Shown one piece after another: positions 28,641 through 42,143 of a DNA stretch of 64,000 bases. Position 1 is the stretch's first letter, and each line of letters opens with the position of its first letter. A program made the position numbers and the translations under genes. This stretch comes from Metridium senile (Eukaryota > Cnidaria > Anthozoa > Actiniaria > Metridiidae): NCBI GenBank assembly GCA_949775045.1, contig OX459100.1, forward strand, positions 14,564,447 through 14,628,446, read 5' to 3'. The notes beneath the pieces were generated by a model. That model made no database searches, was not told where the DNA came from, and saw only the letters and a list, made by a program, of their open reading frames with translations.

Positions 28641-31600
28641 CTACAAAATCCTACCCAGAATGCAATATGGCCTATAGGGTTATCTGAAAATGTGTCAAAA
28701 AGTTCGGGGTTTTCAGCACAAAATGCTCGCCTAGACCCTGTTAGTAATGTCTGGAAATATTAGAGCATTCTGATATATCCGCAAGATTTCATTTAGAAAA
28801 AACTACAAAAAAATACCCAGAATGCAGTATGGCCTATAGGGTTATCTGAAAATGTGTCAAAAAGATCGGGGTTTTCGGAACAAAGTGATTGCCTAGACCC
28901 TGTTAGTAATGTCTGGAAATATTGGAGCATTCTGATATATCTGCAAGATTTTATTTACAAAAAATTACAAAATCATACACAGAATGCAATATGGCCTATA
29001 GGGTTATCTGAAAATGTGTCAAAAAGATCGTGGTTTTCGTGACAAAGTGATTGCCTAGACCATGTTAGTAATGTCTGGAAATATTAGAGCTTTCTGATAT
29101 ATCCGCAAGATTTTATTTAGAAAAAACTACAAAATCCTACCCAGAAAGCAATATGGCCTATAGGGTTATCTGAAAATGTGTCAAAAAGATCGGGGTTCTC
29201 GGCACAAAGTGATCGCCTAGACCCTGTTAGTAATGTCTGGAAATATTAGAGCATTCTGATATATCCGCAAGATTTCATTTAGAAAAAAACTACAAAAAAA
29301 TACCCAGAATGCAGTATGGCCTATAGGGTTATCTGAAAATGTGTCAAAAAGATCGGGGTTGTCGGCACAAAGTGATCGCCTAGACCATGTTAGTAATGTC
29401 TGGAAATATTAGAGCTTTCTGATATATCCGCAAGATTTTATTTAGAAAAAACTCCAAAATCCTACCAAGAATGCAATATGGCCTATAGGGTTATCTGAAA
29501 ATGTGTGAAAAAGATCGGGGTTGTCGGCACAAAGTGATCGCCTAGACCCTGTTAGTAATGTCTGGAAATATTAGAGCTTTCTGATATATCCGCAAGATTT
29601 TATTTAGAAAAAACTCCAAAATCCTACCAAGAATGCAATATGGCCTATAGGGTTATCTGAAAATGTGTGAAAAAGATCGGGGTTGTCGGCACAAAGTGAT
29701 CGCCTAGACCCTGTTAGTAATGTCTGGAAATATTAGAGCTTTCTGATATATCCGCAAGATTTTATTTAGAAAAAACTCCAAAATCCTACCAAGAATGCAA
29801 TATGGCCTATAGGGTTATCTGAAAATGTGTCAAAAAGATCGGGGTTTTCGGCACAAAATGATCGCCTAGACCCTGTTAGTAATGTCTGGAAATCTTAGAG
29901 CATTCTGATATATCCGCAAGATTTTATTTACAAAAAATTACAAAATCCTACACAGAATGCAATATGGCCTATAGGTTTATCTGAAAATGTGTCAAAAAGA
30001 TCGGGGTTTTCGGGACAAAGTGCTCGCCTACACCCTGTTAGTAATGTCTGGAAATCTTAGAGCATTCTGATATATCCGCAAGATTTTATTTACAAAAAAT
30101 TACAAAATGATACACAGAATGCAATATGGCCTATAGGGTTATCTGAAAATGTGTGAAAAAGATCGGGGTTGTCGGCACAAAGTGATCGCCTAGACCCTGT
30201 TAGTAATGTCTCGAAATATTAGAGCATTCTGATATATTTGCAAGATTTTATTTAGAAAGAAATACAACATCATACCCAGAATGCAGTATGGCCTATATGG
30301 TTATCTGAAAATGTGTCAAAAAGATCGGGGGTTTCGGCACAAACTCATCGCCTACACCCTGTTAGTAATGTGTGGAAATCTTAGAGCATTCTGATATATC
30401 CGCAAGATTGTATTTAGAAAAAATTACAAAATCTAGTAATGTGTGGAAATCTTAGAGCATTCTGATATATCTGAATTCGAAAGATTTCATTTAGAAAAAA
30501 CTACAAAGTCATATCCAGAATGCAATATGGCCTATAAGGTGATCTTAAAATGTGTCAAAAAGATCGCGGTTTTCGGCACAAACTGATCGCCTACACCCTG
30601 TTAGTAATGTGTGGAAATCTTAGAGCATTCTGATATATCCGCAAGATTTTATTTAGAAAAAAATACAAAATCCTACCCAGAATACAATATGGCCTATAGG
30701 GTTATCTGAAAATGTGTCAAAAAGATCGCGGTTTTCGGCACAAAATGATCGCCTACACCCTGTTAGTAATGTCTGGAAATCTTAGAGCATTCTGATATAT
30801 CCGCAAGATTGTATTTAGAAAAAATTCTAAAATCCTACCAAGAATGCAATTTGGCCTATAGGGTTATCTGAAAATGTGTCAAAAAGATCGGGGTTTTCGG
30901 CACAAAGTGATCGTCTAGACCCTGTTAGTAATGTCTGGAAATCTTAGAGCATTCTGATATATCCGCAAGATTTTATTTACAAAAAATTACAAAATCATAC
31001 ACAGAATGCAATATGGCCTATAGGGTTATCTGAAAATGTGTCAAAAAGATCGGGGTTTTCGGGACAAAGTGATTGCCTAGACCATGTTAGTAATGTCTGC
31101 AAATATTAGAGCATTCTGATATATCTGCAAGATTTTATTTACAAAAAATTACAAAATCCTACCCGGAATGCAATATGGCCTATAGGGTTATCTGAAAATG
31201 TGTCAAAAAGATCGGGGGTTTCGGCACAAACTCATCGCCTACACCCTGTTAGTAATGTCTGGAAATCTTAGAGCATTCTGATATATCTCCAAGATTGTAT
31301 TTAGAAACAATTCTAAAATCCTACCAAGAATGCAATATGGCCTATAGGGTTATCTTAAAATGTGTCAAAAAGATCGGGGTTCTCGGCACAAAGTGATCGC
31401 CTAGACCCTGTTAGTAATGTCTGGAAATATTAGAGCATTCTGATATATCCGCAAGATTTCATTTAGAAAAAAAACTACAAAAAAATACCCAGAATGCAGT
31501 ATGGCCTATAGGGTTATCTGAAAATGTGTGAAAAAGATCGGGGTTGTCGGCACAAAGTGATCGCCTAGACCCTGTTAGTAATGTCTGGAAATATTAGAGC

Positions 31601-32427
31601 TTTCTGATATATCCGCAAGATTTTATTTAGAAAAAACTCCAAAATCCTACCAAGAATGCAATATGGCCTATAGGGTTATCTGAAAATGTGTCAAAAAGAT
31701 CGGGGTTTTCGGCACAAAATGATCGCCTAGACCCTGTTAGTAATGTCTGGAAATCTTAGAGCATTCTGATATATCCGCAAGATTTTATTTACAAAAAATT
31801 ACAAAATCCTACACAGAATGCAATATGGCCTATAGGTTTATCTGAAAATGTGTCAAAAAGATCGGGGTTTTCGGGACAAAGTGCTCGCCTACACCCTGTT
31901 AGTAATGTCTGGAAATCTTAGAGCATTCTGATATATCCGCAAGATTTTATTTACAAAAAATTACAAAATGATACACAGAATGCAATATGGCCTATAGGGT
32001 TATCTGAAAATGTGTGAAAAAGATCGGGGTTGTCGGCACAAAGTGATCGCCTAGACCCTGTTAGTAATGTCTCGAAATATTAGAGCATTCTGATATATTT
32101 GCAAGATTTTATTTAGAAAGAAATACAACATCATACCCAGAATGCAGTATGGCCTATATGGTTATCTGAAAATGTGTCAAAAAGATCGGGGGTTTCGGCA
32201 CAAACTCATCGCCTACACCCTGTTAGTAATGTGTGGAAATCTTAGAGCATTCTGATATATCCGCAAGATTGTATTTAGAAAAAATTACAAAATCCTACCC
32301 AGAATGCAATATGGCCTATAGGGTTATCTTAAAATGTGTCAAAAAGATCGGGGTTTTCGGCACAAACTGATCGCCTACACCCTGTTAGTAATGTGTGGAA
32401 ATCTTAGAGCATTCTGATATATCTGAA

Positions 32428-32435
32428 TTCACTTC

Positions 32436-32469
<34 letters not shown>

Positions 32470-32579
32470 GTCTCAATGTATTTAGCCAGCTATTGGCTAA
32501 TTGGGGAGACTCAGACACACACTCACTACCTCTACGTTAATTATTTTGCACACAACGCAGCTTGAAATCGAAAGATTTC
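32428..32579. mobile_element. 152-bp insertion with a 29-base T-run inside one monomer
   Basis: Non-satellite DNA interrupts a monomer that elsewhere reads CTGAAAGATTTC. The insertion is bounded by GAA on both sides (32,425-32,427 and 32,580-32,582). A T-run spans 32,438-32,466, followed by about 110 bp of unique sequence. The T-run would be a poly-A tail for a retroposed element on the minus strand, but the terminal bases TTC and the 3-bp GAA duplication would also suit a small DNA transposon. The family is not recognised. Confidence 0.6.
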
Positions 32580-35500
32580 ATTTAGAAAAAACTACAAAAT
32601 CATACCCAGAATGCAATATGGCCTATAAGGTGATCTTAAAATGTGTCAAAAAGATCGCGGTTTTCGGCACAAACTGATCGCCTACACCCTGTTAGTAATG
32701 TGTGGAAATCTTAGAGCATTCTGATATATCCGCAAGATTTTATTTAGAAAAAACTCCGAAATCCTACCCAGAATGCAATATGGCCTATAGGGTGATCTTA
32801 AAATGTGTCAAAAAGATCGGAGTTTTCCGCACAAAATGCTCGACTACACCCTGTTAGTAATGTCTGTAAATCTTAGAGCATTCTGATATATCTGAAAGAT
32901 TTCATTTAGAAAAAACTACAAAATCATACCCAGAATGCAGTATGGCCTATAGGGTTATCTTAAAATGTGTCAAAAAGATCGCGGTTTTCGGCACAAACTG
33001 ATCGCCTACACCCTGTTAGTAATGTGTGGAAATCTTAGAGCATTTTGATATATCTGCAAGATTTTATTTAGAAAAAACTCCAAAATCCTACCAAGAATGC
33101 AATATGGCCTATAGGGTTATCTGAAAATGTGTCAAAAAGATCGCGGTTTTCGGCACAAACTGATCGCCTAGACTCTGTTAGTAATGTCTGGAAATCTTAG
33201 AGCATTCTGATATATCCGCAAGATTTTATTTAGAAAAAAATACAAAATCCTACCCAGAATACAATATGGCCTATAGGGTTATCTGAAAATGTGTCAAAAA
33301 GATCGAGGTTTTCGGCACAAAATGATCGCCTACACCCTGTTAGTAATGTCTGGAAATCTTAGAGCATTCTGATATATCCGCAAGATTGTATTTAGAAAAA
33401 ATTCTAAAATCCTACCAAGAATGCAATTTGGCCTATAGGGTTATCTGAAAATGTGTCAAAAAGATCGGGGTTTTCGGCACAAAGTGATCGTCTAGACCCC
33501 GTTAGTAATGTCTGGAAATCTTAGAGCATTCTGATATATCCGCAAGATTTTATTTACAAAAAATTACAAAATCATACACAGAATGCAATATGGCCTATAG
33601 GGTTATCTGAAAATGTGTCAAAAAGATCGGGGTTTTCGGGACAAAGTGATTGCCTAGACCATGTTAGTAATGTCTGCAAATATTAGAGCATTCTGATATA
33701 TCTGCAAGATTTTATTTACAAAAAATTACAAAATCCTACCCGGAATGCAATATGGCCTATAGGGTTATCTGAAAATGTGTCAAAAAGATCGGGGGTTTCG
33801 GCACAAACTCATCGCCTACACCCTGTTAGTAATGTCTGGAAATCTTAGAGCATTCTGATATATCTCCAAGATTGTATTTAGAAACAATTCTAAAATCCTA
33901 CCAAGAATGCAATATGGCCTATAGGGTTATCTTAAAATGTGTCAAAAAGATCGGGGTTCTCGGCACAAAGTGATCGCCTAGACCCTGTTAGTAATGTCTG
34001 AGAATATTAGAGCATTCTGATATATCCGCAAGATTTCATTTAGAAAAAAAACTACAAAAAAGTACCCAGAATGCAGTATGGCCTATAGGGTTATCTGAAA
34101 ATGTGTGAAAAAGATCGGGGTTGTCGGCACAAAGTGATCGCCTAGACCCTGTTAGTAATGTCTGGAAATATTAGAGCTTTCTGATATATCCGCAAGATTT
34201 TATTTAGAAAAAACTACAAAATCCTACCCAGAATGCAATATGGTCTATTGTGTTATCGGAAAATGTGTCAAAAAGATCGGGGTTTATGGCACAAAGTGAT
34301 CGCCTAGACCTTGTTAGTAATGTCTCGAAATATTAGAGCATTCTGATATATTTGCAAGATTTCATTTAGAAAAAACTACAAAATCATACCCAGAATGCAG
34401 TATGGCCTATAGGGTTATCTTAAAATGTGTCAAAAAGATCGCGGTTTTCGGCACAAACTGATCGCCTACACCCTGTTAGTAATGTGTGGAAATCTTAGAG
34501 CATTTTGATATATCTGCAAGATTTTATTTAGAAAAAACTCCAAAATCCTACCAAGAATGCAATATGGCCTATAGGGTTATCTGAAAATGTGTCAAAAAGA
34601 TCGCGGTTTTCGGCACAAACTGATCGCCTAGACTCTGTTAGTAATGTCTGGAAATCTTAGAGCATTCTGATATATCCGCAAGATTTTATTTAGAAAAAAA
34701 TACAAAATCCTACCCAGAATACAATATGGCCTATAGGGTTATCTGAAAATGTGTCAAAAAGATCGAGGTTTTCGGCACAAAATGATCGCCTACACCCTGT
34801 TAGTAATGTCTGGAAATCTTAGAGCATTCTGATATATCCGCAAGATTGTATTTAGAAAAAATTCTAAAATCCTACCAAGAATGCAATTTGGCCTATAGGG
34901 TTATCTGAAAATGTGTCAAAAAGATCGGGGTTTTCGGCACAAAGTGATCGCCTAGAACCTGTTAGTAATGTCTGGAAATATTAGAGCTTTCTGATATATC
35001 CGCAAGATTTTATTTAGAAAAAACTACAAAATCCTACCCAGAATGCAATATGGTCTATTGTGTTATCGGAAAATGTGTCAAAAAGATCGGGGTTTATGGC
35101 ACAAAGTGATCGCCTAGACCCTGTTAGTAATGTCTCGAAATATTAGAGCATTCTGATATATTTGCAAGATTTTATTTAGAAAGAAATACAACATCATACC
35201 CAGAATGCAGTATGGCCTATATGGTTATCTGAAAATGTGTCAAAAAGATCGGGGGTTTCGGCACAAACTCATCGCCTACACCCTGTTAGTAATGTCTGGA
35301 AATCTTAGAGCATTCTGATATATCCGCAAGATTGTATTTAGAAAAAATTCTAAAATCCTACCAAGAATGCAATTTGGCCTATAGGGTTATCTGAAAATGT
35401 GTCAAAAAGATCGGGGTTTTCGGCACAAAGTGATCGTCTAGACCCCGTTAGTAATGTCTGGAAATCTTAGAGCATTCTGATATATCCGCAAGATTTTATT

Positions 35501-38500
35501 TACAAAAAATTACAAAATCATACACAGAATGCAATATGGCCTATAGGGTTATCTGAAAATGTGTCAAAAAGATCGGGGTTTTCGGGACAAAGTGATTGCC
35601 TAGACCATGTTAGTAATGTCTGCAAATATTAGAGCATTCTGATATATCTGCAAGATTTTATTTACAAAAAATTACAAAATCCTACCCGGAATGCAATATG
35701 GCCTATATGGTTATCTGAAAATGTGTCAAAAAGATCGGGGGTTTCGGCACAAACTCATCGCCTACACCCTGTTAGTAATGTGTGGAAATCTTAGAGCATT
35801 CTGATATATCTCCAAGATTGTATTTAGAAACAATTCTAAAATCCTACCAAGAATGCAATATGGCCTATAGGGTTATCTGAAAATGTGTCAAAAAGATCGG
35901 GGTTCTCGGCACAAAGTGATCGCCTAGACCCTGTTAGTAATGTCTGGAAATATTAGAGCATTCTGATATATCCGCAAGATTTCATTTAGAAAAAAAACTA
36001 CAAAAAAGTACCCAGAATGCAGTATGGCCTATAGGGTTATCTGAAAATGTGTGAAAAAGATCGGGGTTGTCGGCACAAAGTGATCGCCTAGACCCTGTTA
36101 GTAATGTCTGGAAATATTAGAGCTTTCTGATATATCCGCAAGATTTTATTTAGAAAAAACTTTAAAATCCTACCCAGAATGCAATATGGTCTATTGTGTT
36201 ATCGGAAAATGTGTCAAAACGATCGGGGTTTATGGCACAAAGTGATCGCCTAGACCCTGTTAGTAATGTCTCGAAATATTAGAGCATTCTGATATATTTG
36301 CAAGATTTTATTTAGAAAGAAATACAACATCATACCCAGAATGCAGTATGGCCTATATGGTTATCTGAAAATGTGTCAAAAAGATCGGGGGTTTCGGCAC
36401 AAACTCATCGCCTACACCCTGTTAGTAATGTGTGGAAATCTTAGAGCATTCTGATATATCCGCAAGATTGTATTTAGAAAAAATTACAAAATCCTACCCA
36501 GAATGCAATATGGCCTATAGGGTTATCTTAAAATGTGTCAAAAAGATCGGGGTTTTCGGCACAAACTGATCGCCTACACCCTGTTAGTAATGTGTGGAAA
36601 TCTTAGAGCATTCTGATATATCTGAATTCGAAAGATTTCATTTAGAAAAAACTACAAAATCATACCCAGAATGCAATATGGCCTATAAGGTGATCTTAAA
36701 ATGTGTCAAAAAGATCGCGGTTTTCGGCACAAACTGATCGCCTACACCCTGTTAGTAATGTGTGGAAATCTTAGAGCATTCTGATATATCCGCAAGATTT
36801 TATTTAGAAAAAACTCCGAAATCCTACCCAGAATGCAATATGGCCTATAGGGTGATCTTAAAATGTGTCAAAAAGATCGGAGTTTTCCGCACAAAATGCT
36901 CGACTACACCCTGTTAGTAATGTCTGTAAATCTTAGAGCATTCTGATATATCTGAAAGATTTCATTTAGAAAAAACTACAAAATCATACCCAGAATGCAG
37001 TATGGCCTATAGGGTTATCTTAAAATGTGTCAAAAAGATCGCGGTTTTCGGCACAAACTGATCGCCTACACCCTGTTAGTAATGTGTGGAAATCTTAGAG
37101 CATTTTGATATATCTGCAAGATTTTATTTAGAAAAAACTCCAAAATCCTACCAAGAATGCAATATGGCCTATAGGGTTATCTGAAAATGTGTCAAAAAGA
37201 TCGCGGTTTTCGGCACAAACTGATCGCCTAGACTCTGTTAGTAATGTCTGGAAATCTTAGAGCATTCTGATATATCCGCAAGATTTTATTTAGAAAAAAA
37301 TACAAAATCCTACCCAGAATACAATATGGCCTATAGGGTTATCTGAAAATGTGTCAAAAAGATCGAGGTTTTCGGGACAAAATGATCGCCTACACCCTGT
37401 TAGTAATGTCTGGAAATCTTAGAGCATTCTGATATATCCGCAAGATTGTATTTAGAAAAAATTCTAAAATCCTACCAAGAATGCAATTTGGCCTATAGGG
37501 TTATCTGAAAATGTGTCAAAAAGATCGGGGTTTTCGGCACAAAGTAATCGTCTAGACCCTGTTAGTAATGTCTGGAAATCTTAGAGCATTCTGATATATC
37601 CGCAAGATTTTATTTACAAAAAATTACAAAATCATACGCAGAATGCAATATGGCCTATAGGGTTATCTGAAAATGTGTCAAAAAGATCGGGGTTTTCGGG
37701 ACAAAGTGATTGCCTAGACCATGTTAGTAATGTCTGCAAATATTAGAGCATTCTGATATATCTACAAGATTTTATTTACAAAAAATTACAAAATCCTACC
37801 CGGAATGCAATATGGCCTATATGGTTATCTGAAAATGTGTCAAAAAGATCGGGGGTTTCGGCACAAACTCATCGCCTACACCCTGTTAGTAATGTCTGGA
37901 AATCTTAGAGCATTCTGATATATCTCCAAGATTGTATTTAGAAACAATTCTAAAATCCTACCAAGAATGCAATATGGCCTATAGGGTTATCTTAAAATAT
38001 GTCAAAAAGATCGGGGTTCTCGGCACAAAGTGATCGCCTAGACCCTGTTAGTAATGTCTGGAAATATTAGAGCATTCTGATATATCCGCAAGATTTCATT
38101 TAGAAAAAAACTACAAAAAAATACCCAGAATGCAGTATGGCCTATAGGGTTATCTGAAAATGTGTGAAAAAGATCGGGGTTGTCGGCACAAAGTGATCGC
38201 CTAGACCATGTTAGTAATGTCTGGAAATATTAGAGCTTTCTGATATATCCGCAAGATTTTATTTAGAAAAAAATACAAAATCCTACCCAGAATGCAATAT
38301 GGTCTATTGTGTTATCGAAAAATGTGTCAAAAAGATCGGGGTTTATGGCACAAAGTGATCGCCTAGACCCTGTTAGTAATGTCTCGAAATATTAGAGCAT
38401 TCTGATATATTTGCAAGATTTTATTTAGAAAGAAATACAACATCATACCCAGAATGCAGTATGGCCTATATGGTTATCTGAAAATGTGTCAAAAAGATCG

Positions 38501-41191
38501 GGGGTTTCGGCACAAACTCATCGCCTACACCCTGTTAGTAATGTGTGGAAATCTTAGAGCATTCTGATATATCCGCAAGATTGTATTTAGAAAAAATTAC
38601 AAAATCCTACCCAGAATGCAATATGGCCTATAGGGTTATCTGAAAATGTGTCAAAAAGATCGGGGTTTTCGGCACAAACTCATGGCCTACACCCTGTTAG
38701 TAATGTGTGGAAATCTTAGAGCATTCTGATATATCTGAAAGATTTCATTTAGAAAAAACTACAAAATCATACCCAGAATGCAATATGGCCTATAAGGTGA
38801 TCTTAAAATGTGTCAAAAAGATCGCGGTTTTCGGCACAAACTGATCGCCTACACCCTGTTAGTAATGTGTGGAAATCTTAGAGCATTCTGATATATCCGC
38901 AAGATTTTATTTAGAAAAAAATCCGAAATCCTACCCAGAATGCAATATGGCCTATAGGGTGATCTTAAAATGTGTCAAAAAGATCGGAGTTTTCCGCACA
39001 AAATGCTCGCCTACACCCTGTTAGTAATGTCTGTAAATCTTAGAGCATTCTGATATATCTGAAAGATTTCATTTAGAAAAAACTACAAAATCATACCCAG
39101 AATGCAGTATGGCCTATAGGGTTATCTTAAAATGTGTCAAAAAGATCGCGGTTTTCGGCACAAACTGATCGCCTACACCCTGTTAGTAATGTGTGGAAAT
39201 CTTAGAGCATTCTGATATATCCGCAAGATTTTATTTAGAAAAAAATACAAAATCCTACCCAGAATACAATATGGCCTATAGGGTTATCTGAAAATGTGTC
39301 AAAAAGATCGAGGTTTTCGTGACAAAATGATCGCCTACACCCTGTTAGTAATGTCTGGAAATCTTAGAGCATTCTGATATATCCGCAAGATTGTATTTAG
39401 AAAAAATTCTAAAATCCTACCAAGAATGCAATTTGGCCTATAGGGTTATCTGAAAATGTGTCAAAAAAATCGGGGTTTTCGGCACAAAGTGATCGTCTAG
39501 ACCCTGTTAGTAATGTCTGGAAATCTTAGAGCATTCTGATATATCCGCAAGATTTTATTTACAAAAAATTACAAAATCATACACAGAATGCAATATGGCC
39601 TATAGGGTTATCTGAAAATGTGTCAAAAAGATCGGGGTTTTCGGGACAAAGTGATTGCCTAGACCATGTTAGTAATGTCTGCAAATATTAGAGCATTCTG
39701 ATATATCTACAAGATTTTATTTACAAAAAATTACAAAATCCTACCCGGAATGCAATATGGCCTATATGGTTATCTGAAAATGTGTCAAAAAGATCGGGGG
39801 TTTCGGCACAAACTCATCGCCTACACCCTGTTAGTAATGTCTGGAAATCTTAGAGCATTCTGATATATCTCCAAGATTGTATTTAGAAACAATTCTAAAA
39901 TCCTACCAAGAATGCAATATGGCCTATAGGGTTATCTTAAAATATGTCAAAAAGATCGGGGTTCTCGGCACAAAGTGATCGCCTAGACCCTGTTAGTAAT
40001 GTCTGGAAATATTAAAGCATTCTGATATATCCGCAAGATTTCATTTAGAAAAAAACTACAAAAAAATACCCAGAATGCAGTATGGCCTATAGGGTTATCT
40101 GAAAATGTGTGAAAAAGATCGGGGTTGTCGGCACAAAGTGATCGCCTAGACCATGTTAGTAATGTCTGGAAATATTAGAGCTTTCTGATATATCCGCAAG
40201 ATTTTATTTAGAAAAAACTACAAAATCCTACCCAGAATGCAATATGGTCTATTGTGTTATCGAAAAATGTGTCAAAAAGATCGGGGTTTATGGCACAAAG
40301 TGATCGCCTAGACCCTGTTAGTAATGTCTCGAAATATTAGAGCATTCTGATATATTTGCAAGATTTTATTTAGAAAGAAATACAACATCATACCCAGAAT
40401 GCAGTATGGCCTATATGGTTATCTGAAAATGTGTCAAAAAGATCGGGGTTTTCGGCACAAACTGATCGCCTACACCCTGTTAGTAATGTGTGGAAATCTT
40501 AGAGCATTCAGGTATATCTGCAAGATTTTATTTAGAAAAAACTCCAAAATCCTACCCAGAATGCAATATGGCCTATAGGGTTATCTGAAAATGTGTCAAA
40601 AAGATCGGGGTTTTCAGCACAAAATGCTCGCCTAGACCCTGTTAGTAATGTCTGGAAATCTTAGAGCATTCTGATATATCTGCAAGATTTGATTTAGAAA
40701 AAAAACTACAAAATCCTACCCAGAATGCAATATGGCCTATAGGGTTATCTGAAAATGTGTCAAAAAGATCGGGGTTTTCAGCACAAAATGCTCGCCTAGA
40801 CCCTGTTAGTAATGTGTGGAAATCTTAGAGCATTCTGATATATCTGCAAGATTTTATTTAGAAAAAACTCCGAAATCCTACACAGAATGCAATATGGCCT
40901 ATAGGGTTATCTGAAAATGTGTCAAAAAGATCGGGGTTGTCGGCACAAAGTGATCGCCTAGACCATGTTTGTAATGTCTGGAAATCTTAGAGCATTCTGA
41001 TATATCCGCAAGATTTTATTTAGAAAAAACTCCAAAATCCTACCCAGAATGCAATATGGCCTATAGGGTTATCTGAAAATGTGTCAAAAAGATCGCGGTT
41101 TTCGGCACAAACTGATCGCCTACACCCTGTTAGTACTGTCTGGAAATCTTAGAGCATGCTGATATATCCGCAAGATTTCATTTAGAAAAAA
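32580..41191. repeat. Satellite array, segment 2 (~53 monomers)
   Basis: Continuation of the ~162-bp tandem array, mainly the TATCTGAAAATG monomer style with CTGGAAATCTTAGAGC and GATATATCC. It holds the 12/13-monomer higher-order repeats. No gene or non-satellite insert is visible in it. It ends in a run of A in CATTTAGAAAAAA, where the first 952-bp island begins. Confidence 0.96.
34241..40244. repeat. 12/13-monomer higher-order repeat, ~1.95 and ~2.11 kb
   Basis: The variant TGGTCTATTGTGTTATCG lies at 34,241, 36,187, 38,300 and 40,245, with an extra copy at 35,051. An unrelated variant, TTAGAAACAATTC, lies at 33,878, 35,824, 37,938 and 39,883. Both marker sets give spacings of 1,946, 2,113-2,114 and 1,945 bp, or 12, 13 and 12 monomers. 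The shared 13-monomer step shows that one copy has gained a monomer. Confidence 0.88.
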
Positions 41192-42143
41192 TAGGCAGTC
41201 TAAGACTGCATGAGGCTACTGCTTGAAACAGATAATATATAAACTGAACAATGTGCAAAAATAATGTTCGATCTGAAGAAGAGATAGAAATGAATCGGCA
41301 GGAAGTCTAAGTGGCTGTTTATATGAAGGCGAGTTGTCCCTGCTAAGCGGGATAACTCTATTGTTTTGAGTCCACTGGGCATGGAATACAAAACAAAAGA
41401 GTTATCCCGGCTAGCAGGGACAACTCGCTTTCATATAAACAGCCCCTTAGACAACAAAATGTATTTGTGCAGTCGCGTCCAAATTTGCAGAACAATAATA
41501 AAACTGCCAGTTGTCGAAGCTTATTTATTGTAGAGCAGAGCAGAGCAATATTCCCGGTAATATTGTACAATATTTATGTGCACCTTTCATTACGTTTTAA
41601 TGTAGCGAATGTTGTTTCGGCGGCTATTCGCACCAATTTTACTATACGAAAATATTTGTCAAAAGCTCTTTCTTAGAATAAAACTCATTTAGTATTTTGA
41701 AGAGTGACAAACATACAGCAAAATGTGAGATTCTTGACCTGACATATGTTGATCTGACCTTAAAAATGCCAAAAATCGAAGGGCACTTCTATCGGTATGT
41801 CATGACTAATGTCGGGCTAATGCCATGCTTTTGTTGTCAAAACAAATCATCCTTCTCACGGTTTTAAACGTCTCATTAAACCTAAAAAACTTCATGAATA
41901 GTACAAATACACATTAAAAATTATTTTTCTTCACACAGATATGAAGTAGCAGCCAAAATATAAACGCTTCGATCGTTCAAAGCTGGCCACTCTTTCGAAT
42001 TCTCGAAATTACAGTCACACCATGTGTCGATCACGTGACGAAATTGGTATTTGCGGGTTTCCTGTGGTGTTATGGTCTTGCTTGCTATCTTACATGCACG
42101 ACAGGATAAGGCTACGCCTCCATATATGGAGGACAGTAGCCTC
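41192..42143. mobile_element. Non-autonomous transposon-like island, copy 1 (952 bp)
   Basis: Non-satellite DNA sits between satellite monomers inside an A-run. Near the ends is an 11-bp inverted pair, TGAGGCTACTG at 41,211-41,221 and CAGTAGCCTCA at 42,134-42,144. Outside the left TIR is a small hairpin, GCAGTCT-A-AGACTGC (41,195-41,209). Just inside the right TIR is a 16-bp palindrome, CCTCCATATATGGAGG (42,117-42,132). A 55-bp inverted repeat lies inside. No transposase-like frame is visible; the short frames present follow no recognisable family. The same island recurs, with the same length and boundaries, at 45,911 (interrupted) and 54,360. The family is not recognised. Confidence 0.7.
41305..41452. 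repeat. Long imperfect hairpin inside the 952-bp island
   Basis: The left arm is 41,305-41,359 and the right arm 41,398-41,452, each 55 bp, with a 38-bp loop. By eye the arms differ at about three positions. The arms begin GTCTAAG and end CTTAGAC. The size would suit a nested palindromic MITE or a strong RNA hairpin. No convincing target duplication flanks it. The same structure is at about 46,024-46,171 and 54,473-54,620. Confidence 0.8.

Larger units (their letters stand above)
1..32427. repeat. Satellite array, segment 1 (~162-bp monomer, ~200 copies)
   Basis: Head-to-tail tandem repeat. Starts of the GATCTTAAAATG block at 1, 163, 325 and 488 give a period of 162-163 bp. Landmarks in each monomer, in order, are GATCTTAAAATG or TATCTGAAAATG, a second and third GATC, CCTAGACC, GTTAGTAATGTCT, TTAGAGCATTCTGATA, CAAGATTTTATTTAG, an A-run, ACTACAAAATCC, TACCCAGAATGCAATATGG and CCTATAGGG. 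Monomers opening GATCTT predominate up to about 28.6 kb, and those opening TATCTG predominate afterwards. The copy number is segment length divided by 162. The array begins before the window. No gene is visible in it. The period is near nucleosome length, as in many centromeric or heterochromatic satellites, but chromosomal location cannot be inferred here. Confidence 0.97.

Noticed and set aside
41200..41676. Frames of 63-70 residues on both strands in the 952-bp island (repeated in copies 2 and 3)
   Set aside because: They read across the long hairpin and end structures and have no domain pattern; identity between copies comes from recent duplication.
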